From NCBI RefSeq assembly GCF_000346465.2, contig NC_034013.1:4819791-4883790 (forward strand): 64,000 nucleotides of DNA, written 5' to 3'. The DNA is from Prunus persica. Its lineage: Eukaryota > Streptophyta > Magnoliopsida > Rosales > Rosaceae. The translations under genes and the position numbers were made by a program. The notes under the pieces were generated by a model. That model ran no database searches and was not told where the DNA came from. It saw only the letters and a program-made list of their open reading frames with translations. This document shows, one piece after another, positions 23,984-36,607 of this stretch (its first letter is position 1; each line of letters opens with the position of its first letter).

Positions 23984-26434
23984 ACTGTTGAGCTGAAAAA
24001 TTTACTAGTGAATACAGTGAGTGCTTATATACTTAGACTTTGAAGGCACAAGCTCTAAATATGGAAGCAACTTAAAACAGGTAGACTTTGAATCCTGGTG
24101 CCACCATTCTTGGAGGTATAAATAAAAGCTTTTCAAAGCAACACCAGAATAGGTAGGCTATAAATAAGCTTCTTTGATTGCCAGCACAAGAAATTTCATG
24201 CTAGGACAGAGAAGATGAGTGAGAACACATTTAGCAGACATCCATAATCACAACTTGCAAAAGAAAAATACTCAATGGTCCTTCCACTCAAATCATAATT
24301 TTTCTGGTTCATAAAACAACAGCATAAATAGTATTGAAAAATCATAAATTCCCAAAAAGATTTCCACAAGAAAATTGATGTCACTTTCATGATAGCAGAC
24401 TTGAACTCATTTGACCAACAGATATATCCACTGCAGCTCTTATTTTCAGGTAGTTAAATGCTAAGATAACCAAGGCAAACAGAACAGTAAAAGACAAACA
24501 TCAATAATCCAACATCCATCCAGAAATAAAAAATAAATTTTTTTATTGATTAAATACCTCATTTTACAAAAAGCAACTGATAGAATAGTTTATTACAATT
24601 CAATTAAACAAACTGCCAATACACCTAAGGAAAACTCAATTCCACCAATAAGGTATCAAACATTTAAGCAAACAGGTGGCGCTCATCACACCTCAATGCC
24701 AAATTCCAGCGAGGGCAGTTATGATGGGCTATTTACCACTCTAAATCTTTGCTCGAAATAGAAACCAACCAAAGTCAGGTCACGATGCCTCAACCAAAAC
24801 AGAACATTGACTACGACTACACAACTATAAAATAAATTAGGCCCAACCAACTTTGAAAACCAGTAGAGCACAAGGGGAAATGAGGATTCGAATCAACGGA
24901 ATTCCCGTAACTTAGGGCTTCGATATTATGTTAGACAATTAATGTATTATAAAATTTAATTTATTAGATAATAGCAAACAATGTATAACAAGTTTACGAT
25001 ATTTACAGTAATTCTTAATGGTTAGCACTTAGATTATGTGAATCAAAGTCGAATAATTTTTATCAAAGTGTGTGGTTTAGATTTATTGAAAATATAATTA
25101 TTATTTTTTTTAAAGAGAAAATACCCTTGAGAAAAATATAGCGTAGGACGGCCGACATCGGTTATTTATTTCTGCAACTTTTCTGCAAAAGCAACAAGAA
25201 AGAATGTATATAATATGATATGTAAAAACGACCTATTGATTCATATTTAAAGGGACCACAGTTCGATGGCCTCGACGCACTATATGTGAAGGCCATGCAC
25301 TCTTGAGTTTTCATTTCTATCCATTACCCTTTTTTTATTTTTTTAAATTATTTTAGAAAATTAAAATCACAATATGTTAAAAGAGAAAGAAAAATTGCAA
25401 TTATTGCGTTCTGCATATGAGGAGTATGATGATACACCGCGCATTGAAAATTTAGAAATAGACTTTAGCCGTCAACTAAGAAAAAGAACAAATTGGGGGA
25501 GATAGTGAAAATGGAAATGTGAACATGTGTTTGGGTGTACTTTATTATTTTGGAAAGTACATTATACCTATTCGACGATACAAGCTAATTTAATTAATAA
25601 ATATAAAAAATTATACATAGAGAGGAATAAAATAAATAAATAAAAGAATTATTACCAAAGATTCTTGTTGAATAAGTAGCAAATTAATCAATACATATGC
25701 ATGCCTATAATTTACATATCATATTTCCCTTTGAGTTTTTTTTTTCTCTTTAGTGTTTTGTGTTTCTAGTTCTCATTTGTTGTGATTTTTTTTTCTTGTA
25801 TTTGTTTTTTCTTTAAAAAAATAATAATAATATGACCATCAAATTATTCATATTGGAAAAAGAAAATCTCAAGAAGAGAAAAAAAAAATTCAATTAAAAC
25901 TCGTCGTAATGCACAGAGAGTAATTATGTAAAAGTGGAAACTATAAGAAGACTATTGTATTTTGTCTTCATAAGCAATAGTATTTTGTTTTACAGTTTTT
26001 GTGTAAAGATTTTTCTTCATTGTACTAAGAATGAGGAAAAGAACATATGCTCAAAGGGTAAAAAAGAAATAACAGCACAATTACATGTTCATGGAAGAAA
26101 AAAGAAAAAAAAAAAGAACAATACCTAATGAGGGGTAAAAATGGCAACTAAAAGAGTGAGTAGCTATATTATTTAATGAGGAGCATTAAAAAATATGCAG
26201 TCTCTCCCAGCCAAAAGGAGAAGAGGAGAAGCTGTGCGCTAGGACTTGAGTGGGCAGTGTATGAGTGCAGGCTAACATATGTAGCTATTTGTTTATTTGG
26301 AAAAATTTAGGCACCCTGCCCTTGACATAGATCTGCCCTTGGCACTTTTAGGATATAGTTTTAATAAATATTCACTTATATTAGAATACGTAAACGAGTT
26401 ATACCATGCAGTCATATTTTAGTATTACGTTATA
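23984..26434. other. Upstream region of 5-phosphatase and intergenic DNA
   Basis: 23984-24900 likely holds 5' leader and promoter of the phosphatase gene; a leader intron is possible but not defined. 24900-26434 is AT-rich with A-runs and no coding frame. Confidence 0.4.
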
Positions 26435-28865
26435 ATCAGTTAAATCGACTATTTTTGTTTTAATAGTTTATAAAAAATGATGTTTTCGTTTTTTTTTTTT
26501 TCAATCACAATTATATTACTAAACTCTTTTCAATTTGGCTGATTGGTTTTCTAAGAAAATGAATAGTTCAGGTTATGATATCATTTTGTGTAGTAGACAT
26601 ATAAATAAACACACATGAGTATATATTAAGAGAACAATTCTCATTCGAATAGTGTAGAAGATGATAATAGCATGGAGGAACAAGAAAGTAAAAATTGGAG
26701 CAGTGCCCTGTAGATTGGTATATCTTGTAGTCAGTTTTGCAAACACTAGTTGCAGTGCTTTGGATCCATATAATTCCCTTCCATCCTCTCTACTTTTATA
26801 AAATTCTTACCTTTTGCTGGCTAGTTATCTTCCTTTTTGGTGGTAGGTACCCACATGGACAGGAGTAAAGGGCAAAAACAGAAGCAAAGAGCAAGGGAAA
26901 ATAATGAAGATTGAGATGGGCAGACTGACATGGTAAAAGCAACAGTATCAATAATGTTAAGATACTCAAACGACGTTGTATTGTATCGTAATAGTATCTG
27001 GCAACAACATTATCTAATCCACGTATCTCGGCAAGTAAGATTTCAGCCACAACTTTAACAAGCATTGTTCATTAACTAAGTAAGAGGGTAGATTGAAAAG
27101 GAAAGGAAACAAATGGTCGTTCCTCCTCCATGATGGTTCAATAGTAGAAAATGATAGTGTGAAATTAGTTGACAACTTAGACTTTAAGTTTGAATTTAAA
27201 TCTCTGCGATGATAAGACGCAAACGTTGTTTATATGATATAGACGTAACGTGTGCTGTTCAGAGTTTATCTTAAGGATCACGTTAGGAAACTCACTAATA
27301 TAATGAATTCCACCTTTATTAAATAAATAGTACACAAGTTAGTATCTAAAATTGATCTCCCTAATAAGAACATAAAGAAAAAATCAATTGGCATGCGCAT
27401 GTGTCAAGAAACTAGCACCCGATAAAGGAATGAGTAGTGGGAGTTTTTCTATTTAAAAAAAAACAACGACTTTATTTGATGAGATAACGTAATGATATTT
27501 TAACACTCTTTTTCACCGCCACCGAGTCGGCCAACCGTCCTAAGAAAAGGAAAGGGCGATGAGTTTAAGCATATATAATATTATTTGACGATCGCATGCA
27601 GTTACTTTATGCCAGATCAGTTCCAACTTCTAAAGTTCATGTTAAAATAAAGCAAACATAATTTACATAAATAGCAATTTTACGTGTTGAGATTGAGAAC
27701 ACCACATTCTTAGTTTATTGGTTGTTTCGATGAAATCAAAGGTAGATACTAGGAAGCATTATTATACCAATTAGCTAATGTTTAGGAATACCTTTCTTCA
27801 GTAGTAAAAGATGTTCTGAGTTTGAATTCACACTTCTAATATTTTTTAAATAACATTATTAAATGTTCCGAATGAAAGATGTTTCGATTTTAAATTCTCA
27901 CTATTCTTATTATAAAAAGACGATAACACTACTAGATGGTGAATTGAGATGGTACAAATAGCAATGTTAACTTCAATCATTCAATGTTGATGGTAAAATG
28001 AAAAATATATATTCTTTGTTTTCAAAATGGTTACCAAACCTGTTGTTTTGATTAACACTGAATAATCACCGTATTAATCAAATTACTGAATAATTTCTAC
28101 TTAAGGTAATTTTTTGCATGAATGATCCTGGAAGAAGAACTTAAATTAAAAATGAACAGTCTAGTTTCTATAATCATCCATCACTGCAAAACAAAAAAGA
28201 AGAATGAAGAATTAATGTCTAACGACGGAGAGATATGAAAGAACTGTTGCTTTCATTCCCTCCCAATAACAAATGCTTTAACAAAGAATAGGATTTGGTC
28301 AAACTCTCTGCATCAATGGCAACTTGGCGCACCAGGCATAGAGACAGAGAGCAGTCGCTAGCCCTGCAGCTGTGCCTCACTTGGTGAACTGTAAGCCAGC
28401 CAGCCAGCCATTGAGAGAGTCAGCCTTGACTTTTTTGGCGCACACATGACAAGAACATAGGGCACATGACGACACCAGTTGAATAATAATGGCGGTGCTC
28501 TCCTTCCTTCCTCCTACTTGTACGTATTGTTTTTGTTATCCTTCTCTGGTTCTTGACAAATTGAATGACTGGACAAAATAGGACATCTTTCTGTTTCGTG
28601 GTCCAAAGTGCGTATGGCTTCTCTTTTTATATTTATAACTTAAAGTTAGAATTGAATGGGAATTTTCCATTCCATACACTGCTAGTATTGTATATGATTC
28701 CTTATTGGAAAACTATATATTTTCTTCTTGGCTAACTTTATTAAATTAAAAGGAGATCTCCCTGTACAAATCATACCATACTGGTGATGAAGACAAAATA
28801 ATATCTAGGGAGCTAACGGGATTCTTGAAGCAGTTGTGATATTATATGTTGTGCGTGTGGGTACA

Positions 28866-28972
28866 TGAAGTATTGTTAGTCATTGATATGAATGAGACTC
28901 GAGTTGTTAGTAAACAGTATGTGTGAGCCTCATCATTGGTCTCATATATATCAATGACTAACAACACTTCAT
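28866..28972. repeat. Foldback repeat
   Basis: TGAAGTATTGTTAGTCATTG near 28867 and its inverted copy CAATGACTAACAACACTTCA near 28952 form arms of ~32 bp around a ~40-base loop. Related copies occur at about 29375-29475, 29635-29660 and, degraded, at 34790-34890. Confidence 0.75.
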
Positions 28973-29039
28973 GCGCACAAGTGTTTGTGACTGATTATGA
29001 TCATTCTTAAAAATTGAAATACAAGTTCATATTTGATTG

Positions 29040-31110
29040 TGTTAGGATCAATTTATAATAGAATATATGAGAATGATCAAATTTAAACCAATCAACAATA
29101 TAAGCGTAAAAAAAAAAAAAAAAAAAAGAGTAAAGGCAACCAAGATATATAACGAGGTTCGGTAATGTGAGCCTATGTCCTGAGACAACGATATTGTTGG
29201 CTTTTTTTTTTCTTCTATGGGAATGACTATGAGAGGATGATAGATTGTTTTAAGGCACTATCTTTCATACTTTATATGACCTACTTATAACTTATGTACA
29301 AATGGGATATGCAAATAACTCACGTTGTTCTTGAAGTAGTTGTGCTATTATTAGTCATGTGTGTGTCCGTACGAAGCATTGTTAGTCATTGATCTGAGGG
29401 GACTCGAGTTATTAGTAAACGGTATGTGTGAGCCCCATATTGATCTCTTATATATTGATGGCTAATATCACTTGTATCAACGGTCTTCTCTCACCAGGAC
29501 TTCTGCATGGTAATAACGTGCTGCTGCCATTGTAAACATGGAGGAAAGTAGAGAATAAAAAATACATGATGTCCGCACGATAATAACGTCCGAAAGTCTG
29601 CATAAGAGAATATATATATATATATATATATCTTAATGGCTAACAATGTTTCATGCGCATAAGTGTGACTGATCATCTTGATTCTTGAAAATTGAAATAC
29701 AAGTTTGTGGGAGCAAATAATCGCACACCAATAAAGAGGCGGCACCTGGGCTTAAAGCTATTGTTTGGACCAAATTACCCCAGGTAAAAGGAGCGTTGTC
29801 ACACCTCAAATCAAAGTTAACAGAATCCTTGAATTCAGACGAGTTTCACACCTTAATTATAGAAACTAACCAACTATAACCAAAATGTGAAGAATAATAA
29901 ACAAAAGAATATTCACATAGAAACCTTTAAACGGAAACAACCAAAGTATTCCAAGTCTTACACCACTCTTTTTACATGTAGATCTACTCCTCTCAAAAAT
30001 AAAGGACGACCACCACTCATTGGATAAGGTAGTAGCAATGTTATTGCTTTCATCTTTCGTTTGGATGTTGTGTTGCTTTTGTTCTCTCTTTCGGAATGGC
30101 AAGTCACCTTCACATGGGATTCTTTGCCACAAAGGTACCCCAATTGCCATAGTAAGAACTATTAAAGGCGGAGTTATAGTCATCACAAAGGTACCCCAAT
30201 TGCCTGACAGTTCATTGTCTATATTCATCTTTATATATAGTGGCTAAAAGATTGATCATGTTTTGGAAAATGATTGATAAGCTCTTTGATTAAGAACGCT
30301 AGGGCAGCGGTCTTCTTCTCGAATAAAGATTTAAGCTTCACCCAAATATGGTGAGTATTGTTCTCATTAGACATCATGGAAAACACTGTCATCCACTTGG
30401 TGAGTATTATTCATCTTGGTATAATCAACACTCGACATATTTTGTGGCTTGGCCTTAATATCTTCCACGAGTACTTATGTAAATCCTCACAATAGAAAAT
30501 GTCCTCCAACCTTGGTTTTCATGTCTCACTCAAGTTGTTGGGTTCGATCATGGTGCTATCATATCTTTCTATTTTGTAACACTAAGTCAACCGTGACTCT
30601 GAATTCAATTGTTAGGATCAATTAATAATAATAGAATAGAAGTTATTAAACTCAAACCGATTAACAACATAAGTAAGAAATAAAATAAAGGGACAAAAAA
30701 ATTTAACGAGATTCGGTAATGTGTGCCTATGCCATATCAACTCTTCCACTATATTAAACAGAAGAACGATCTTATAAAGCCAATGCCCAAGACGTGATGT
30801 ATACAAGAACGAAGGCTCAACTTACTTATCATTCTCTCACACACTAATGAACTCTATTGCTTGAACGCACTCTCACTCTCACTCTCTCTATTTGGAGTGG
30901 AAGATTGACTTGATGCGAAATGGTAAATAATTCTCTTTATATAGGCACGACAATGACTAATTTGGGTGGACCCCATGGTACGCCAACAGCTTGATCCCAC
31001 ACATATAAATGGCTCACAACATATGAACGGTTGACAACACTTCTAGTGATTGATGTGATGCTAGCATATTTTTTCTCGATAATTGAAATGCAAATTCATC
31101 TTTGACTATG
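29040..31110 (-). mobile_element. Degenerate Copia-type element in left duplication copy
   Basis: Similar LTR-like blocks near 29040-29170 and 30609-30740 share GTTAGGATCAAT, a tract like ACCAATCAACAATATAAG, and AACGAGGTTCGGTAATGTG. Between them a broken minus-strand reading at ~30250-30545 resembles Copia gag: KMNNTHQVDDSVFHDV, then NENNTHHIWVKLKSLFEKK and AFLIKEL, with stops and frameshifts. The right duplication copy keeps only one such LTR-like block (34940-35050), as after LTR-LTR recombination. Boundaries are approximate. Confidence 0.55.
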
Positions 31111-31770
31111 GGACGTGGTGTAGATGCAAGAAATTATAGTTTTGAAGGCCAAGTGCAGCTGTGCAGTGGTTAAAAATAATTATGTATGCGTCGAATTTTA
31201 GGTTCAATAATTTTTCCCTCTCTGATTATTCAACAACAACAACAAAAATGACAGATTTGTTAGAAAATTATCAAAACGATTGATTATGGCAGAGACGAAG
31301 CAAGCCGTACCTACCACCAACCAAAACGCGCAACTATGATGAGAACGTCTCGTCACGATCCACCGACCAAACCCAAAAAATAAAAATAAAAGATCCTCGA
31401 AAACAAGACGCAAAATCACAAAGAAATGTCGGCCTCAGATTGAAAAGAAAGTAAACAGAACAAGTCAATTTTGATATCACTTTCCATATTTTTTTTTGGA
31501 CCAGAACAAACCCACAGACAAGCAGGCACTAGAACAACTGTGTGTCTCGGTGTGAGGGAAGGTGCTTGTGTGTAATCTGACAGAACGTCATGTCGTATAT
31601 GATTAGGAGCGACCTCGGATCACGCCACACGACAACTAGGTAAACTAGCTTGGCCATTCATTAGGCCACGTCATGTCCTGTGCTAAGACCCAAATCCTAG
31701 AGTAGAATACAGGCTTTTACATTTGACCAGAAACCCAAACCCTAAATTTGATTTTTTATTCAAAACCTTT

Positions 31771-31985
31771 GGGTGTTTTTTTATTTTTTATGCAACCGAT
31801 ATTTAAGAAGTGGGGATTCGAACACAGGAATTCAAGTTTGAATATAACCTAGAATATTCCATATCTATGTTTGAATGTGCATTGGAACAAAAAGAGATTA
31901 TTAAGTCTTAGGTCCCATCATTTTTGAACCAAAATATTAGAATTTGGGGATGAGAAATTGGATTGAATTTTTTCGACCCAAAGAA
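31771..31985. other. Spacer, nothing recognised
   Basis: AT-rich sequence between the end of the left copy and the TOM2A fragment; no match to TOM2A exon 6 is seen. Confidence 0.4.
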
Positions 31986-32108
31986 TATAAATGAAAAATG
32001 GAATTATTAGCTAAATCTAAAGCAGACATGCTAATCACTGAAACGGCTATGTCATACTAACTTTAAGAAAACATTCTGCCAAAATGCCTCACCTTTTCCC
32101 TCATGCGT
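31986..32108 (-). pseudogene. Truncated copy of TOM2A exon 5 and its intron
   Basis: Matches 36808-36975 of the intact gene: the intron part, the donor AAAAG/GTGAGGC, and the end of exon 5 coding W-S-x-R-M-R-E-K. Homology stops abruptly at ~32108 inside the exon, where the right duplication copy begins. It is only ~120 bp and cannot be expressed as a protein; it marks a duplication breakpoint. Confidence 0.8.
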
Positions 32109-32119
32109 ATACTCCAAGC

Positions 32120-35100
32120 AAAAAACAGTCAAATCGATTATTTTTGTTTTGTTTTAATGGTTACAAAAAAACAAAGTGTCCGCCTAATTTAATCACAATT
32201 AGATTATTAATTGATTTTTGATTGGACTAAATGTTTTTTTATAGGGATGATCTTGAATGAGAACAATAAAGGAAAAATAGTTCGTATTATGAGATCACAT
32301 TATATACGAAGTAGTGATTAGCATTGTACTAACTTAGAAAATTCATTTGTATATATTATATATGAACACACAGGAGTATTCTCATGGGCGGAACTAGCAA
32401 CAAGGATACCATGGGCTCTAGAGTATTTACGTGATTTCATTCTATAAAAGATTAGTAGTCCACCCAAATATAGCCTAATAACTCATTGTCCACTCAACTT
32501 ATAGGCCTATAATCATCTTATATTTAATTTGTTTACTTAGTTAAGAGTACTCCAATGGAGATGTGTCAAATAATATGTATCAAAAATGGAATTGATGGTT
32601 GGTAACTTTAGTCAATGGAGTTATGAACTAGCGAATTGAACCTGGGTGCACTTAGGGGAGAGGGGGAGAGTTTGGCCCACTTTTTGATTGTGGTGTCACC
32701 CTATGTGCGTGGTTTATATAATTTAATGTTTACTTTTATTTCTAGAAAACTATAGAAATTGTAAGTACAACAAAAATAAGAAAACATTATATTTGAAGCT
32801 AATAACTTTAGCTAATCCACCCGTTGAAAAATTCATGATTCCGCCCTTGAATATTCTCATCATAGGAGTATCCTATTAATTTTATGGTTGAGTCTAGATG
32901 ATAATAATATGGAGGAGTGAGATAGGAAACATAAAGTAAAAATTGGAGAGATGCCCTACAGATTACCGTATATCATGTATCTATATATTCCATCCTCTTT
33001 ATAAATTCTGACCTTTTGGAGGCTACTTATCCTCCTTTTTGGTGGAACCCGCATGGATAGGGGTAAAGGAGAAAAGAAGCAAAGAACAAACCAAAAAAAA
33101 TTGAAGACTGAGATGTGCAGGAATTTGACATGGTAAAAGCGACAGTTTAATTATCAATAAAGTTAAAGGATATATCGCATGGTAAAGGCAACATATCTAA
33201 TCCACTCATCTCAACAAGTAAGATTTTCAACCACAACTTTAACAAACATTGCTTAAATATATTTTAAGTTTAAATATATTTTCGTTTTGACCGAAAAATA
33301 AAAAGATATTTTACAGATAATTGTACATATTCAGAGTTTACTTTAAAAAATTATAAAACACAATAGATGAATACGTAGTCATAGTTTTCCTCCATTAAAA
33401 AAAATTTATAAACTTTATTTGATGAGATAAATTAATGATTCTTGAAACATTGTTTCACATGCATGGAGTCTTCCAACTGTCCTTAAAAAAGGAAGGGTGA
33501 TGCGTTTAGAGGTGCTAATTAGTATTATTATAAGTATATTATTAGACGATCGCATGCAGTTTCTTTCTGCCAGATCAGTTCTAATTTTTAACTTCTAAAG
33601 TTCATGTTAAAATAAAGGAAGCATAATTAAAAATTATTTATGTTCAGAACACCACATCCTTAGTTTATTGGTTGTTTCTCTCTTTATTCTTGTAGAAATC
33701 GAAGGTAGGAACTAGGAAACATCTGTTTGGAAGAACTCCCAGATTGGAATCTCACCGCCCCTTGATTTAAAAAAAAAAACCAAAGAATACTCTTTATTTA
33801 AAAAAAAAAACCAAAGAATACTCTTTCTTTTCACTTCTTCCATTTTATTTTTTTTTGTACGAAGTCTAACATATTACTCTTTCCATTCATATTGTCATTC
33901 TCTTTCTCATTCAATTTCACACCAACCAAACACCACTTAAAGGAATTGATTATCACAAAACGTCTTTGAAGTTCATGAAATTATCAAGTCGAGTCTTTTA
34001 TGTTTTTTTGTGTCATTAGTAATCCTTAAGATTAACACCCGTGCTTACAGATTGAAAAAGGAAAAAAGAAAAACATTAAACGAACAATCTGGGAACATCT
34101 CCGATTCTAAGTACTGCTAGCCAGGAAGAAAATATACAGCGGGTGAAATTCAACAGGACCAAAATGGAAAAATACAAAGAAACGGTAGCTATCAGTCCCT
34201 TCTAATAACAAATGTTTCAACGAAGTTTGTCAAATCTCAATTTGGTGCATTAGACATAGATACAAACAGAAAGTCGCTAGCCCTGCAACTGTGCCTCACT
34301 CACCTAATGAACCCTAACTCTGTAAAATAATAGTGTCCAATTGAATTGAGAATCAGCATTGACTTTTTTGACACATACATGACGACACAAGACCTCAGAG
34401 TAATGGCAGTGCTCCTCGTCCTTCCTACTTGTGTATTGTTTTTGTTATCCTTCTCTTTCTTCTTCACAACTTGAATGACTGGACAATATTCGACATCTCA
34501 GACCAAAAAAAAGAAGACAATATTCGACATCTTTCCCTTTCGTTGTCCAATGTGCATAATGGCTTCTCTTTTTATATTTGTAACTTCAAATTGGAATCGG
34601 ATTGGAATTTTCCATGTCATTCCACACCACTTGTCTCTTAACTCTACGGATATTTCTTCTTGGCGGCCAACTTTATAAAAAATTAAAAGGAGATCTAGGG
34701 AGCATTACCCTATACAAGTGACACTAGCTCTTTGTATCATAGTGGCGATGAAGACAAAAACATGGATAACTGTAATTCTTGAAAGAGTTGTGCTACCACC
34801 AGTCGCGTGTATATATATGCATGATGGTTTGATTAATGGTATGTGCTTTTCATTGTTCATCTCGTACACATAGATAGTTGACGAGTGAACAAATGTGACT
34901 AATGCTAGTATCTTCTTGAAAATTGAAATATAAATCCATCTTTGATTATCAAACTAAAACCAATTAACTATATAAGTAAAAATTAAAGTAAAATAAATAA
35001 GATCAAGAAACTTAACGAGGTTCGGCAATGTGTGTGTACGTCCCGAGATACCAATTGGTACACGAACAAGTTGGTCCCGCAATAACCAATGGCTGATAAT

Positions 35101-35763
35101 ATTTCATGTATCCACAGGTGACTCATGCTAGCATATTTCTTCTTGATGATTGATATAGAAATTCATCTTGACTTTGGGCCAAGGTTTTGGAGGCCGAGGG
35201 AAGCTGTCAACGGAAAAATAAAAAATAAAAAATTATGACAGTCTTAATAGGACAGGTTTGCTGCAAAATTGTCAAAACGATTGATTAAGGGCAGCCCCTA
35301 CCACCAAAAAGCACTATGAAAAGTGACAATCCAATCCACCAACAAACCCAAACAAAAAAGACCCCGCAAAACAAGAAGCAAAACCCCAATGAAATGTCGG
35401 TCTCAAAGTCAGATTGAGAGAAGAAAGTAGAAGAAGAACAAGTCAAGTTTGCCATCGCTTTCCATATTTTTGGGACCACAGAGAAAGCAAAGAAAGCTAC
35501 AATACAAATTAAGCACTTAACAACTGTGTGCCCTTTTTACTTCTAGACGTAAAAATTGTCTCGGTATGGGGGAAGGTGCTTGTTTGTACCATGCGTAATC
35601 TGGCAGAACTTCGACCCCCCAAAAAAAATTAAAAAATCTGGCAGAACGACATGTCGTATATGATAAGACTCGATAAACAAGCTTGGCCCATCATTAGGCC
35701 ATATCCAATGGACCAGAAAGCCCAAGCCCAAACTTTGATTTTTATCCCAAACCTCTGGGTTTA
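32120..35763. repeat. Segmental duplication, right copy
   Basis: Collinear partner of 26435-31770 (landmarks given there). It lies between the TOM2A fragment and the intact TOM2A gene, the order expected from tandem duplication of a unit ending inside TOM2A exon 5. It contains one LTR-like block at 34940-35050. No gene recognised. Confidence 0.85.
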
Positions 35764-36607
35764 AATTTGGTTTTGTATTGGAGATTGGAGAAGGCCTGAG
35801 GGAATCAAGAACAAGAACGTTCAAAGTTAGAAAAAATTTAAATTAAAAAAAATTATTAATGCATAGGATACATACGCTAAAAGATAAGAAGAAATTCGAC
35901 CACCCCAATAAAAGCTTTTTCTATTCTTTTATTAACTGATTTACGTATAGGATTCCATTCGCCGCACGGTTGGGAACTAATGATCGATTAAGGAGAGGGT
36001 CAATCTCATTTCAGCTCATCATGGTTGCTTGCAGCAGAACCCCAAGTTCCAGCATCACCAGATTTCATGGGCCTGCTAGGTTGGGAAGCTTTAGGAACTA
36101 GAGCAATCAGACTGAAAGTTCTCGCAGGCCTGGCGATTTTCAGTATATTTTACTGTTTAAACTTGGGATTTTTGTATCCTTCAAAGAAAAACAGTACAAA
36201 TGTAAGGAAAAAGAAATTGGAAAACCATTGCGCTTGGTCCGAACACATAGAACCAGAAATTTGCTGATCAATTAGGTAAAAGAAATTATAACCAATAGAA
36301 CAAACACATCATTGCAACTGCCAGAAGGTCTCAAGTGACTCGGTTCATAAAAATACACTCCATAACAAGCCCTAACTAGCAGTACAATTTACACACCAAC
36401 TGATAATACATTTTAAGAGAAGACGCTTTCCGCCGGGAATAAGTAAAGCTCCTGAAACAAAAAAGTAAAGGAAAAGAATTGTTGTACACAAACTCAACAA
36501 AAAGGAAACGACGATCCTCTGAAAAGCTTGAAGTTCTAACGCGGTCCAAGAAGTGGTCTTCAGAAACCAAACCCAAGTTTAAATTTTAGTTAAATCCACA
36601 TCTTTTA
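35764..36607. other. 3' flank of TOM2A-like gene
   Basis: Probably includes the 3' UTR of the minus-strand gene at the right end. No other gene is supported; short open frames at 36025-36267 and 36376-36576 have no family resemblance. Confidence 0.4.

Larger units (their letters stand above)
26435..31770. repeat. Segmental duplication, left copy
   Basis: Collinear with 32120-35763. Landmarks: 26690-26945 matches 32930-33140; 27590-27660 (ACGATCGCATGCAGT...) matches 33546-33625; 28330-28680 matches 34250-34620; 31240-31620 matches 35245-35665; 31726-31765 matches 35711-35760. The copies differ by many substitutions and indels, so the event is old. This copy is ~1.7 kb longer, mainly because it holds Copia sequence at ~29.0-31.1 kb. 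No gene is recognised in either copy. Confidence 0.85.

Noticed and set aside
29866..30228. 120-codon minus-strand frame
   Set aside because: Lies in decayed Copia sequence beside the gag remnant; no recognisable domain of its own.
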